Shown here: positions 53,178 to 60,359 of the stretch, piece after piece
How the letters are laid out: each line of letters opens with the position of its first letter
Numbering within the stretch: the first letter of the stretch is position 1
Position numbers and translations under genes: made by a program
DNA from: an uncultured Lachnobacterium sp.
GTDB taxonomy: Bacteria; Bacillota; Clostridia; Lachnospirales; Lachnospiraceae
Reading direction: 5' to 3'
Assembly (NCBI GenBank): GCA_900543445.1
Contig: UQRC01000001.1
Span: forward strand, 1-64,000
Length of the DNA stretch: 64,000 bases
The notes under the pieces: generated by a model
Told to the model about the DNA's origin: nothing
The model's database searches: none
What the model saw: only the letters and a program-made list of their open reading frames with translations

Positions 53178-54815
53178 ATGAAAATGATGAAACGCGTATC
53201 GGGAAAGATTGCGTTCGGGGGAATCGCTATCGGTACTATTAAGGAACTTTCCACAAAAAATGATCTGGTAAGACGCGTGCATGTCGAGGATGTTGCGGCG
53301 GAGCAGGAACGCTTTAAATCAGCTCAAAAAGAGGCAATCAGGCAGCTTCAGGGACTCTATGACAAAGCGGTTAAAGAGGTTGGCGAGGATAATGCCGCAA
53401 TCTTTGAAGTCCATCAGATGATGCTTGAAGATCTGGATTATCTTGACTCAATCCGTAATATCATCGAGACACAATCGGTGAATGCAGAGTATGCGGTGGC
53501 AACGACCGGTGATAATTTTGCGGAGATGTTTGCCGGTATGGATGACGATTATATGAAGGCGCGTTCTGCTGACGTCAAAGATATTTCGGAGCGTGTGGTC
53601 CGCATACTTTCGAATCATGAGGAGCAGGGGCAGGACAAAGGTACCGGACAGAAACACATTATTGTGGCAGATGATCTGGCACCGAGTGAGACGATTCAGA
53701 TGGATCGTGAGGCAGTGCTTGCGTTTGTGACAAGACAGGGCTCGACAAATTCCCATACGGCGATCCTTGCCAGAACCATGAACATTCCGGCTCTGGTGCT
53801 GACACCGGTGGATGAGGGCGTGGACGGCAAGGTGGCAATCGTTGATGGCTTTAGCGGAACTGTCATCATCGAGCCGGACGAGGAAACTCTTGCGGCGTAT
53901 CAGAAGAAACAGCAGGAAGAACTGGAACGAAGCGAGCTTCTTGCGCAGCTTAAAGGTAAGCCGACCGTTACGGAGGATGGAAAAGAAATCAAGCTTTATG
54001 CTAATATCGGCGGAGTAAAAGACGTTGGAGCCGTGCTGCAGAACGATGCCGCAGGAATCGGTCTGTTCCGAAGCGAGTTTTTATATCTGCAGAGTACGGA
54101 TTATCCTACGGAAGAAGAACAGTTTAAAGCTTATAAGACGGTTGCAGAGATGATGGCGGGCAGGAAGGTGATTATCCGTACGTTGGATATCGGTGCGGAT
54201 AAGAAAGTGGACTACTTTCATCTCGACGAGGAAGATAATCCGGCGTTGGGATATCGTGCAGTGCGAATTTGTCTGACGCGCCCGGAAATCTTCAGGACGC
54301 AGCTTCGGGCATTGTATCGTGCAAGTGCCTATGGCAATATTGCTATTATGATTCCGATGATTACTTCTGTGTGGGAAGTTGAAAAGTCCAAAGAAATTAT
54401 TCGGGAAGTGAAAGCAGAATTAAAAGAGGAAGGCGTTCCGTTTAAGGATGATGTGGAGGTCGGCATCATGATCGAGACTCCGGCGGCAGTCATGATCGCA
54501 GATGAGTTGGCACAGATGGTTGATTTCTTCAGCATAGGAACAAACGATCTGACCCAGTACACACTGGCAATTGATCGTCAGAACGAGCACTTGGATATGT
54601 TTTATAATGCACACCATCCGGCGGTCCTTAAGATGATCCAAATGGTGGCAGAAAGTGCACATAAAGCAGGGATCTGGGCAGGAATCTGCGGTGAACTCGG
54701 CGCAGACTTGGAATTGACGGAAAAATTTGTTAAAATGGGAATTGATGAGTTGTCTGTTTCGCCATCAATGATTTTCCCTGTAAGGAATAAAATTATTCAT
54801 TCTAAGACAAAATAA
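53178..54815 (+). CDS. ptsI: PTS phosphoenolpyruvate-protein phosphotransferase (enzyme I)
   Basis: A 545-aa enzyme. The phosphorylated His193 is in the swivelling domain (STNSHTAILART), the PEP-binding barrel has the stretch GLFRSEFLYLQS and the active Cys motif ICGELGAD near the C-terminus. The N-terminal HPr-binding region is helical. It passes phosphate from PEP to HPr. It precedes ptsH by 18 bases; order I-then-H is opposite to that in Bacillus subtilis. Start ATG 53178 has GGGGGAA before it; MK-MM-KR gives alternative ATG 53184. Confidence 0.94.
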   Translation: MKMMKRVSGKIAFGGIAIGTIKELSTKNDLVRRVHVEDVAAEQERFKSAQKEAIRQLQGLYDKAVKEVGEDNAAIFEVHQMMLEDLDYLDSIRNIIETQSVNAEYAVATTGDNFAEMFAGMDDDYMKARSADVKDISERVVRILSNHEEQGQDKGTGQKHIIVADDLAPSETIQMDREAVLAFVTRQGSTNSHTAILARTMNIPALVLTPVDEGVDGKVAIVDGFSGTVIIEPDEETLAAYQKKQQEELERSELLAQLKGKPTVTEDGKEIKLYANIGGVKDVGAVLQNDAAGIGLFRSEFLYLQSTDYPTEEEQFKAYKTVAEMMAGRKVIIRTLDIGADKKVDYFHLDEEDNPALGYRAVRICLTRPEIFRTQLRALYRASAYGNIAIMIPMITSVWEVEKSKEIIREVKAELKEEGVPFKDDVEVGIMIETPAAVMIADELAQMVDFFSIGTNDLTQYTLAIDRQNEHLDMFYNAHHPAVLKMIQMVAESAHKAGIWAGICGELGADLELTEKFVKMGIDELSVSPSMIFPVRNKIIHSKTK

Positions 54816-54833
54816 CTGAAGGAGGACAAAAGG

Positions 54834-55091
54834 ATGAAGACATTTGATTACACAATTAAGGATGCTATGGGAATTCATGCAAGACCGGCAGGACTTCTTG
54901 TAAAGGAAGCCGCTAAGTATGAAAGCAAGGTTTCTCTGACAAAGGATGGAAAGACTGTTGATGCTGCAAGACTGATGGCTGTTATGAGCCTTGGAGTGAA
55001 ACAGGGACAGACGGTTACCGTTACGGTGGAAGGTACCGACGAGGGAAACGCAACAGCAGGAATGCAGAAGTTCTTTAAAGAGAATCTGTAA
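54834..55091 (+). CDS. ptsH: PTS phosphocarrier protein HPr lacking regulatory Ser46
   Basis: An 85-aa protein with His15 in GIHARPAG. Aligned without gaps to Bacillus HPr, the serine kinase site (Ser46) is Arg46 here (DAARLMAVMSL), so it should not be a substrate of HPr kinase at that position. It transfers phosphate from enzyme I to the EIIA proteins. A terminator follows 20 bases after the stop. Another HPr/Crh with Ser46 may exist elsewhere in the genome. Confidence 0.93.
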   Translation: MKTFDYTIKDAMGIHARPAGLLVKEAAKYESKVSLTKDGKTVDAARLMAVMSLGVKQGQTVTVTVEGTDEGNATAGMQKFFKENL

Positions 55092-55110
55092 TTTTAATCA
55101 GGAATCAAAT

Positions 55111-55157
55111 GAGGCAGATGCACAGAGTGTTTGCATCTGCCTCGATGCTTTTTATTT
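55111..55157 (+). terminator. Terminator after ptsH
   Basis: A perfect 12-bp stem (GAGGCAGATGCA 55111-55122 with TGCATCTGCCTC 55132-55143), a nine-base loop and a T-rich tail. Confidence 0.85.
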
Positions 55158-55295
55158 ATAAAAATCTTGCTATTGTTTATTTTAGTTATATAGTTTATTG
55201 TTTTTTGAAAAGAGCAAGTATTGTATGAAATTAACAAAAATAGACATAAAAGACCGTTAAATCTGACAAAATAGGTTCTTATACATGAGAAAAAC

Positions 55296-55324
55296 TTGAC
55301 ATAATATACAACAGGCGTTAAAAT
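55296..55324 (+). promoter_or_regulatory. Promoter of the licT-EIIA-EIICB operon
   Basis: TTGACA (55296-55301), 17 bases, TAAAAT (55319-55324). Transcription would start about 25 bases before the RAT. Confidence 0.75.
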
Positions 55325-55356
55325 AAATTTATACAAAAACAAAGCAATAATTGAAT

Positions 55357-55432
55357 GGATTGTTACTGACCAGCAGGCAAAACCAAATTTTACATCGTTC
55401 TTAGATGGATTGGTGTAGAGTTTGGCTTTTTT
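55357..55432 (+). promoter_or_regulatory. Ribonucleic antiterminator (RAT) and overlapping terminator
   Basis: The 28-base element at 55357-55384 begins GGATTGTTACTG, has a short loop and ends GCAGGCAAAACC, matching the BglG/LicT/SacT RAT consensus. A terminator follows (CCAAATTTTA 55383-55392 with TAGAGTTTGG 55416-55425, with G-T pairs, then CTTTTTT) and shares the CC at 55383-55384 with the RAT. Binding of the antiterminator encoded directly downstream would keep the RAT folded and allow read-through. Confidence 0.9.
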
Positions 55433-55469
55433 ATTGAAGGAGGTTAGGTTCCAGCAGACGGAGAGATTC

Positions 55470-56303
55470 ATGAATATTCAGAAGATCATTAATAACAATG
55501 TAATATCGGCAGTCAATGATAAGAATGAAGAAGTTGTTGTTATGGGTCGCGGAATCGGCTTTAAGGCACATGCCGGAGATGCAATCGATGAGACAAAAAT
55601 CGAGAAGGTGTTTCGCATTGAGAACGAGACGATTTCCAGACAGTTTCAGGAAATCCTGGAGAATATTCCGTTAGAGCATATGCAGCTTACGGAAGAAATT
55701 ATTTCCAAAGCCAAGGAAGTTTTGAATGTCAAGCTGAATCAAAGTATTTATGTAACCCTCACGGATCATATTAATTTTGCAATCCAGCGTCAGCAAGAGG
55801 GCGTCCGGCTTAAGAATGCTCTGCTCTGGGAGATCAAAGAGTTTTACAGAAACGAGTACCAGATCGGACAATATGCGATCGAATTGCTTAACGAGAAGAT
55901 TAAAACCGATTTTACAGAGGATGAGGCTGGCTTTATAGCTCTTCACATTGTGAATGCGGAATACAATACCAGTATTCACAATACATTTGCAATGACAAAT
56001 ATGATTCAGGAACTTTTGCAGTTCATTCAAAAAGAGATGGGGCGCAGGTATGACGAAAATTCGATTCATTATGAACGTTATCTTGCCCATCTGAAGTTTT
56101 TGGCAAGGCGTGTGTGTGACCACAACCTTTTGCCGGATGATGATATGGAGTTTGCAGCCCGGATCGAACAGAAATATCCTGCAGAGTATGAATGCAGCCG
56201 GAAAGCCGCAGACTATATTAAGATGCAGTATCATGAGAACCTCTCAGAAGAAGAGATCCTGTATCTGGCAATCCATATCAAGCGTGTATTTATGGAAGAT
56301 TAA
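55470..56303 (+). CDS. BglG/LicT-family transcriptional antiterminator
   Basis: A 277-aa protein: RNA-binding CAT domain (residues 1-55, MNIQKIINNNVISAVND, VVMGRGIGFKAHAG), PRD1 (about 65-170, His in TLTDHINFA and FIALHIVNAE) and PRD2 (about 175-277, His in SIHYERYLAHLKFL and LAIHIKRVF). The PRDs are phosphorylated by HPr and the EII protein, linking activity to sugar supply. It is encoded downstream of its own RAT and ahead of EIIA and EIICB genes, so it controls its own operon. ATG 55470 has GGAGAG before it. Confidence 0.93.
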   Translation: MNIQKIINNNVISAVNDKNEEVVVMGRGIGFKAHAGDAIDETKIEKVFRIENETISRQFQEILENIPLEHMQLTEEIISKAKEVLNVKLNQSIYVTLTDHINFAIQRQQEGVRLKNALLWEIKEFYRNEYQIGQYAIELLNEKIKTDFTEDEAGFIALHIVNAEYNTSIHNTFAMTNMIQELLQFIQKEMGRRYDENSIHYERYLAHLKFLARRVCDHNLLPDDDMEFAARIEQKYPAEYECSRKAADYIKMQYHENLSEEEILYLAIHIKRVFMED

Positions 56304-56329
56304 GCGTATAGGAGGGAGTGGATAATCGT

Positions 56330-56812
56330 ATGCTTCAGTTATTCAAAAAGAAATCAGACGGAATCGTAATCGGGGCTCCGGTCAAAGGAAAAGCCGTACC
56401 AATCAGCGAGGTCAATGATCCGACATTTGGTGAAGAGATCCTGGGCAAGGGAGTTGCAATCATTCCGGCAGACGGAAAGATTTATGCTCCGGCAGACGGC
56501 CGGATCGAATTACTGTTTGACACGATGCATGCGGTAAGCATGACAACGGATGATGGAGTCGAACTTCTCATCCATATCGGTCTTGAAACCGTAACCTTAA
56601 AAGGTGAACATTTTACTGCTCATAAGGCAACCGGCGATACCGTAAAGAAGGGAGATCTTCTGATTACAGTTGATCTTGAGGCGGTTAAGGCAGCAGGATT
56701 CGATGTGATTACGCCGATGGTTGTTTGCAACACCGGTGATTATCAGGCGGTGGAGGCTGTGACAGGCGCAGATGTTGAGCCTGGTGAATCGGTTCTTAAG
56801 ATTAAAAAGTAA
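56330..56812 (+). CDS. PTS glucose-type EIIA component
   Basis: A 160-aa protein with the active His82 in LLIHIGLETV and the partner His67 in DTMHAVSM. It carries phosphate from HPr to the EIIB domain of the next gene. A GTG at 56318 overlaps the GGAGGGAG ribosome site, so ATG 56330 is the start. It is 26 bases after the antiterminator stop. The EIIA is a stand-alone protein of the Crr type rather than fused. Confidence 0.93.
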   Translation: MLQLFKKKSDGIVIGAPVKGKAVPISEVNDPTFGEEILGKGVAIIPADGKIYAPADGRIELLFDTMHAVSMTTDDGVELLIHIGLETVTLKGEHFTAHKATGDTVKKGDLLITVDLEAVKAAGFDVITPMVVCNTGDYQAVEAVTGADVEPGESVLKIKK

Positions 56813-56919
56813 CCGCAATGTTTTCTATACAATTTATATTTTACACATTTTAAGTATTTTAGCCGGATCACAACGGCATAAAATAAAAGGGATTATTAAG
56901 ATGAAGGAGGATGTTTACT

Positions 56920-58389
56920 ATGATGAAGTATTTACAAAAACTTGGTAAAGCATTAATGCTTCCGGTAGCCTGCTTACCTATCTGTGGTATTTTAATGGGT
57001 ATCGGATATCTTATGTGTCCTGCAACTATGCAGGGTGGTGACATTTCAGGCGTGATTCCTATGATCGGATTCTTCCTGGTTAAGGCCGGTGGAGCGCTGA
57101 TCGACAATATGGCACTGTTATTCGTAATCGGTGTCGGTGTCGGTATGGCAGACGATCATGATGGTACAGCAGGTCTTGCAGCATTAGCTTCATGGCTGAT
57201 GATTACAAACCTTCTTTCCACAGGAGTTGTTACAACTCTGATGCCTGCAATCGCAGATAATCAGGATAAGATGATCGCATTCGGCAAGATCGCAAACCCA
57301 TTTATCGGTATCTTGGCCGGTATCATCGGTGCTACATGCTACAATAAGTTCAAGAGCACAAAGCTTCCGGATTGGCTGTCATTCTTCAGTGGCAAGCGTT
57401 GCGTAGCAATTATCGCCGGTGTCGTTTCCATTATTGTTTCCGCAATCCTGTTGTTCGTATGGCCGTTAATCTTCGGTTTACTGATCGCAGCTGGTAACGG
57501 AATCGCAGGAATGGGTGCTGTTGGAGCTGGTATCTATGCTTTCTTAAACAGATTACTTATTCCAACCGGATTACATCACGCATTAAACAACGTATTCTGG
57601 TTCGATACCATTGGTCTTGGTGACCTTACAAACTTCTGGGGTGGAAAGACATCCGCTGATGTTACATGGGATCTTGGTATGTACATGTCTGGATTCTTCC
57701 CATGTATGATGTTTGGTATTCCTGGTGCTGCACTTGCTATGATCAAGTCGGCAAAGAGCAACAAGAAGAAAGTTGCAATCGGTCTTTTAAGCTCCGCAGC
57801 ATTATGTGCTTTCATCTGCGGTGTTACTGAGCCGTTCGAGTTTGGATTTATGTTCCTTGCTCCTGGACTGTACTTAGTATACGCATTACTTTATGGTATC
57901 TTTACAGTTATCACAACACTCGTTGGTTTCCGTGCAGGATTCAGCTTCTCAGCCGGAGCAACAGACTTGTTCTTCTCAGCTTCCCTTCCGGCAGCTAAGA
58001 ACACTTGGATGATCATTCCTCTCGGAATTGCAGCATTCATTGTGTTCTACGTAGTATTCCGTTTCATGATCGTTAAATTCGATCTGAAGACACCTGGTAG
58101 AGAAGATGATGATGTAGATGAGACAAAAGTAGAGTTAGCAAACAATGATTACACAGCTATCGCTGCAACAATCTTAGAGGGACTTGGTGGCAAGGACAAT
58201 GTAGTAAGCATTGATAACTGCATCACAAGACTTCGTCTCGAAGTTAAGGACAACACAGCCGTAGATGAGAAGAAGATTAAATCTGCAGGCGTTGCAGGTG
58301 TTGTCAGACCTGGAAAGACAAGTGTTCAGGTTATTATTGGAACGAAGGTTCAGTTCGTGGCAGACGAGTTCAAGAAGTTGTGCCAGTAA
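56920..58389 (+). CDS. PTS EIICB component, glucose/N-acetylglucosamine type
   Basis: A 489-aa membrane transporter. EIIC with about ten membrane segments fills residues 1-385; the substrate region has PTGLHHALNNVFWFDTIGLG, the form seen in NagE-like permeases, and GVTEPFEFGF. EIIB follows (about 405-489) with Cys434 in DNCITRLR as phosphorylation site. It imports and phosphorylates glucose, N-acetylglucosamine or a related sugar; the sequence favours the NagE branch without settling it. AAGGAGG precedes ATG 56920. No EIIA is fused; it uses the upstream protein. Confidence 0.9.
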   Translation: MMKYLQKLGKALMLPVACLPICGILMGIGYLMCPATMQGGDISGVIPMIGFFLVKAGGALIDNMALLFVIGVGVGMADDHDGTAGLAALASWLMITNLLSTGVVTTLMPAIADNQDKMIAFGKIANPFIGILAGIIGATCYNKFKSTKLPDWLSFFSGKRCVAIIAGVVSIIVSAILLFVWPLIFGLLIAAGNGIAGMGAVGAGIYAFLNRLLIPTGLHHALNNVFWFDTIGLGDLTNFWGGKTSADVTWDLGMYMSGFFPCMMFGIPGAALAMIKSAKSNKKKVAIGLLSSAALCAFICGVTEPFEFGFMFLAPGLYLVYALLYGIFTVITTLVGFRAGFSFSAGATDLFFSASLPAAKNTWMIIPLGIAAFIVFYVVFRFMIVKFDLKTPGREDDDVDETKVELANNDYTAIAATILEGLGGKDNVVSIDNCITRLRLEVKDNTAVDEKKIKSAGVAGVVRPGKTSVQVIIGTKVQFVADEFKKLCQ

Positions 58390-58412
58390 AATAAAAATAT
58401 AATCCCTTTTTT

Positions 58413-58451
58413 AGAGGCGGTTTCGCACGATGTGCGGACCGCCTCTTTCTT
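58413..58451. terminator. Bidirectional terminator between EIICB and the antiporter
   Basis: AGAGGCGGT and ACCGCCTCT arms with further TCGCAC/GTGCG pairing, followed by TTTCTT on the plus side and preceded by six Ts' complement on the minus side. It ends both convergent operons. Confidence 0.8.
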
Positions 58452-58458
58452 ATGGTTT

Positions 58459-59376
58459 TCACCGGAGAATAATGTAGACACTATATGCAAGATAGCAGAG
58501 AATGCAGATGATACCTTCCTTTCGGGATGTAATCTTGTGCGATCTTGCAAGGACGAGGATCAGGATGCATACAGCCGTCAGAAGGATAGCGTCAATCAGT
58601 AGCTCCGGAGCAGCGTGGATTGGCGTAAGGCTAGAAGTTGCGCCAAGAATGAACATGATGTTAAACAGGCAGGATCCAACTGCGTTGCCCAATGCGATAC
58701 CGGAATCGCCTTTTTGGGCTGCAACGATGGATGTCATAAGCTCCGGAAGAGAGGTTCCGATCGCAACGATTGTCAGACCGACAAGTGTATCACTCATGCC
58801 GAGAGAGCGGGCAATCAGGCTTGCATTATCGACAACCAGATTGCCGCCGCAGATGATTGCAATCAGACCGCCGACAATATAAAGAATGCTGCGTGGCACG
58901 GATAGTGTGCGGATCGGCTCGGCATCGATGCGCTCGCGCAAAGCCCCTCGGATTACGACAAAAAGATAGGCTGTCATACCAATCAGAAGAATGATACCTT
59001 CCAGGCGGCTGAGTTTAAAGTCGAGAAGAAGGATAACGAGACCGGCGGAGACTGCAATGTTCCACCATAGGTCGCGTTTTAACATATCTTTTGGGGTTGT
59101 GATCGGCCGAAGGAGTGCGGACACACCGATGACCATGAGCAGATTAAAGATGTTCGATCCGACGATATTGCCGAGCGAGATGTCACTGTTCCCGCCGAGA
59201 CCGGCAGTAATGGAGACAGCTGTCTCGGGAGCACTGGTGCCCATTGCAACGATCGTCAGACCGATCACAATGGAAGGAACACGGAGAATTCTAGCGATGG
59301 AGGAAGAACCGTCCACGAAAAAATCCGCTCCCTTGAGCAGAAGAAGAAAACCGACGAGTAGCAATAAATACATCAT
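58459..59376 (-). CDS. CaCA-family cation antiporter (YrbG type), probable Mn2+/Ca2+ exporter
   Basis: A 305-aa protein with about ten membrane helices and the two inverted alpha repeats GTSAPETAVSITAG..GNIVGSNIFN and GTSLPELMTSIVAA..GNAVGSCLFN. It exchanges Ca2+ or a related cation for Na+ or H+. The leader contains a probable yybP-ykoY (Mn2+-sensing) riboswitch with a terminator, so manganese is the most likely physiological cation. The ATG is preceded by GGAGG on the minus strand. Confidence 0.88.
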   Translation of the reverse strand: MMYLLLLVGFLLLLKGADFFVDGSSSIARILRVPSIVIGLTIVAMGTSAPETAVSITAGLGGNSDISLGNIVGSNIFNLLMVIGVSALLRPITTPKDMLKRDLWWNIAVSAGLVILLLDFKLSRLEGIILLIGMTAYLFVVIRGALRERIDAEPIRTLSVPRSILYIVGGLIAIICGGNLVVDNASLIARSLGMSDTLVGLTIVAIGTSLPELMTSIVAAQKGDSGIALGNAVGSCLFNIMFILGATSSLTPIHAAPELLIDAILLTAVCILILVLARSHKITSRKEGIICILCYLAYSVYIILR

Positions 59377-59398
59377 AATGACCTCCAGTCTGCGCAGT

Positions 59399-59444
59399 AA
59401 AAAAGAGACTCATACTGCACGAAAAATAGTGCAATAAAAGTCTC
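59399..59444 (-). terminator. Terminator of the riboswitch expression platform
   Basis: On the minus strand, GAGACTTTTATTGCAC (59444-59429) pairs with GTGCAGTATGAGTCTC (59420-59405) with two to three mismatches, followed by TTTTTT (59404-59399). It lies between the aptamer and the antiporter start. Confidence 0.75.
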
Positions 59445-59445
59445 G

Positions 59446-59540
59446 TTACATACTTAAATGAAGTATGGAAATTGCCCGGCCAAAGAGGCGTGATGACGAA
59501 CAATCTCGCATGAAAGATGCTAACTACTCCCTCATATTGT
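59446..59540 (-). ncRNA. Probable yybP-ykoY manganese riboswitch
   Basis: Reading the minus strand, the segment begins GAGGGAGTAG (59533-59524), continues through CGTCATCACGC and contains CTTTGGCCGGGC (ending at 59474), the conserved loop pieces of the yybP-ykoY class in the right order. A terminator follows. The downstream gene is a cation exporter, the usual partner of this class. Binding of Mn2+ would be expected to prevent termination. A covariance search with RF00080 would settle it. Confidence 0.78.
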
Positions 59541-59552
59541 TGTTATAATCTA

Positions 59553-59582
59553 TCTATAGCACAGGACAGACGTTATTGTCAA
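59553..59582 (-). promoter_or_regulatory. Promoter of the riboswitch-antiporter transcript
   Basis: On the minus strand TTGACA (59582-59577), 18 bases and TATAGA (59558-59553). Transcription would start just before the aptamer. Confidence 0.65.
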
Positions 59583-59590
59583 CAAAAAGA

Positions 59591-59619
59591 TTGAAATCGA
59601 ACACACTTTCTGGTATGAT
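59591..59619 (+). promoter_or_regulatory. Promoter with LexA-like SOS box before the small-membrane-protein/polymerase operon
   Basis: TTGAAA (59591-59596), 17 bases, TATGAT (59614-59619), with TG before the -10. CGAACACACTTTC (59598-59610) lies between the two elements. Compared with the Gram-positive LexA consensus CGAACRNRYGTTY it differs only at the G of the right half. Repression by LexA is inferred. Confidence 0.6.
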
Positions 59620-59656
59620 AAATCTAATATCAATTGTGAGGCAAAGGTGGCAGACG

Positions 59657-60076
59657 ATGAAGAATGCGAAGAACCACACGAGGTGGATCTGTCTGAATTT
59701 AATACTGATGATTCTTCTGTCGGGAATGTGCTATGAGTCGGTGAAAGCGGACTCTTTGTTGCAGCGCCTGCACACCGGAGCTATCGAGTCGCAGCAGACG
59801 GCGCATCAGCTGAATGATGTCTTCTTCGGAGGACCTCAGAATGAGGGCACGGAGGAAGTGTTCGGCGTCAGAGATTTCGAGTCTCGTCTGGTTGCTGTGC
59901 GAAAGACAAGCCGTATCAGCAGTATCCGTACAATCTTTTTGGCTTATTTTCTGTTTGTCGTTACTGCTTTTGCAGCGGGATGGATCAAGCGGATCGTCAG
60001 GATTTCAGCGTTGCCTCCGTGCAATCAGCAGACGATCATCCGCTATATTCACCGGAAGGACGGAGCCAAAGGCTGA
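59657..60076 (+). CDS. Membrane protein of unknown function in probable SOS operon
   Basis: A 139-aa protein with two hydrophobic helices (about residues 11-27 and 92-110) and a loop between them rich in Glu, Gln and Arg (ESQQTAHQLNDVFFGGPQNEG). Orientation is not certain. ATG 59657 is preceded by AAAGGTGG; the upstream in-frame sequence lies inside the promoter and is rejected. It is the first gene after a LexA-like box and precedes a 48-aa membrane protein and the Y-family polymerase. It resembles, by position and size only, YneA-type SOS division inhibitors; no LysM domain is seen. Confidence 0.7.
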   Translation: MKNAKNHTRWICLNLILMILLSGMCYESVKADSLLQRLHTGAIESQQTAHQLNDVFFGGPQNEGTEEVFGVRDFESRLVAVRKTSRISSIRTIFLAYFLFVVTAFAAGWIKRIVRISALPPCNQQTIIRYIHRKDGAKG

Positions 60077-60138
60077 CTATATTTTCTATTACCATTGAAA
60101 AGAGAATATAGTGCGTAAGGCACGGAAATGAGGAGAAT

Positions 60139-60285
60139 ATGGCATCTAATATTTTGGTGGCAATCTTTGCAGTTCTTGTAGTGGGCGCCGGTGCCTGGTC
60201 CTGTTGGTTTGAAAACCACAGACAGTCGGAGAATGACTTGGAGGAACAGGTTCATATGCTTAAGGAGCAGAAGAAGGAGAAATAA
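60139..60285 (+). CDS. 48-aa single-pass membrane protein
   Basis: ATG 60139 is four bases after AGGAG and opens a 48-codon frame ending at 60285. The peptide has one membrane helix (NILVAIFAVLVVGAGAWSCW, residues 4-23) and a charged tail (ENHRQSENDLEEQ, MLKEQKKEK) predicted to be a short coiled helix. It lies between the 139-aa membrane protein and the polymerase and is in the same direction. It is below the size that most gene finders report. Function unknown. Confidence 0.7.
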   Translation: MASNILVAIFAVLVVGAGAWSCWFENHRQSENDLEEQVHMLKEQKKEK

Positions 60286-60359
60286 AGTCTTTCTTCGTAC
60301 ATAAACCGGACGAAAAAGAAGATACTGTATGGAAATATGACCGAAAAGGAGGGAGAGGC

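Larger units (their letters stand above)
55092..55469 (+). other. 378-base leader region of the licT operon
   Basis: Between ptsH and the antiterminator gene lie the ptsH terminator, about 140 bases of AT-rich DNA without a recognised element, a promoter, and the RAT/terminator switch. No extra gene is seen. Confidence 0.6.

Noticed and set aside
58991..59437. 148-codon plus-strand frame antisense to the antiporter
   Set aside because: Covers the antiporter coding strand and its riboswitch terminator in reverse; composition is Arg/Thr/Ile-rich with no family.
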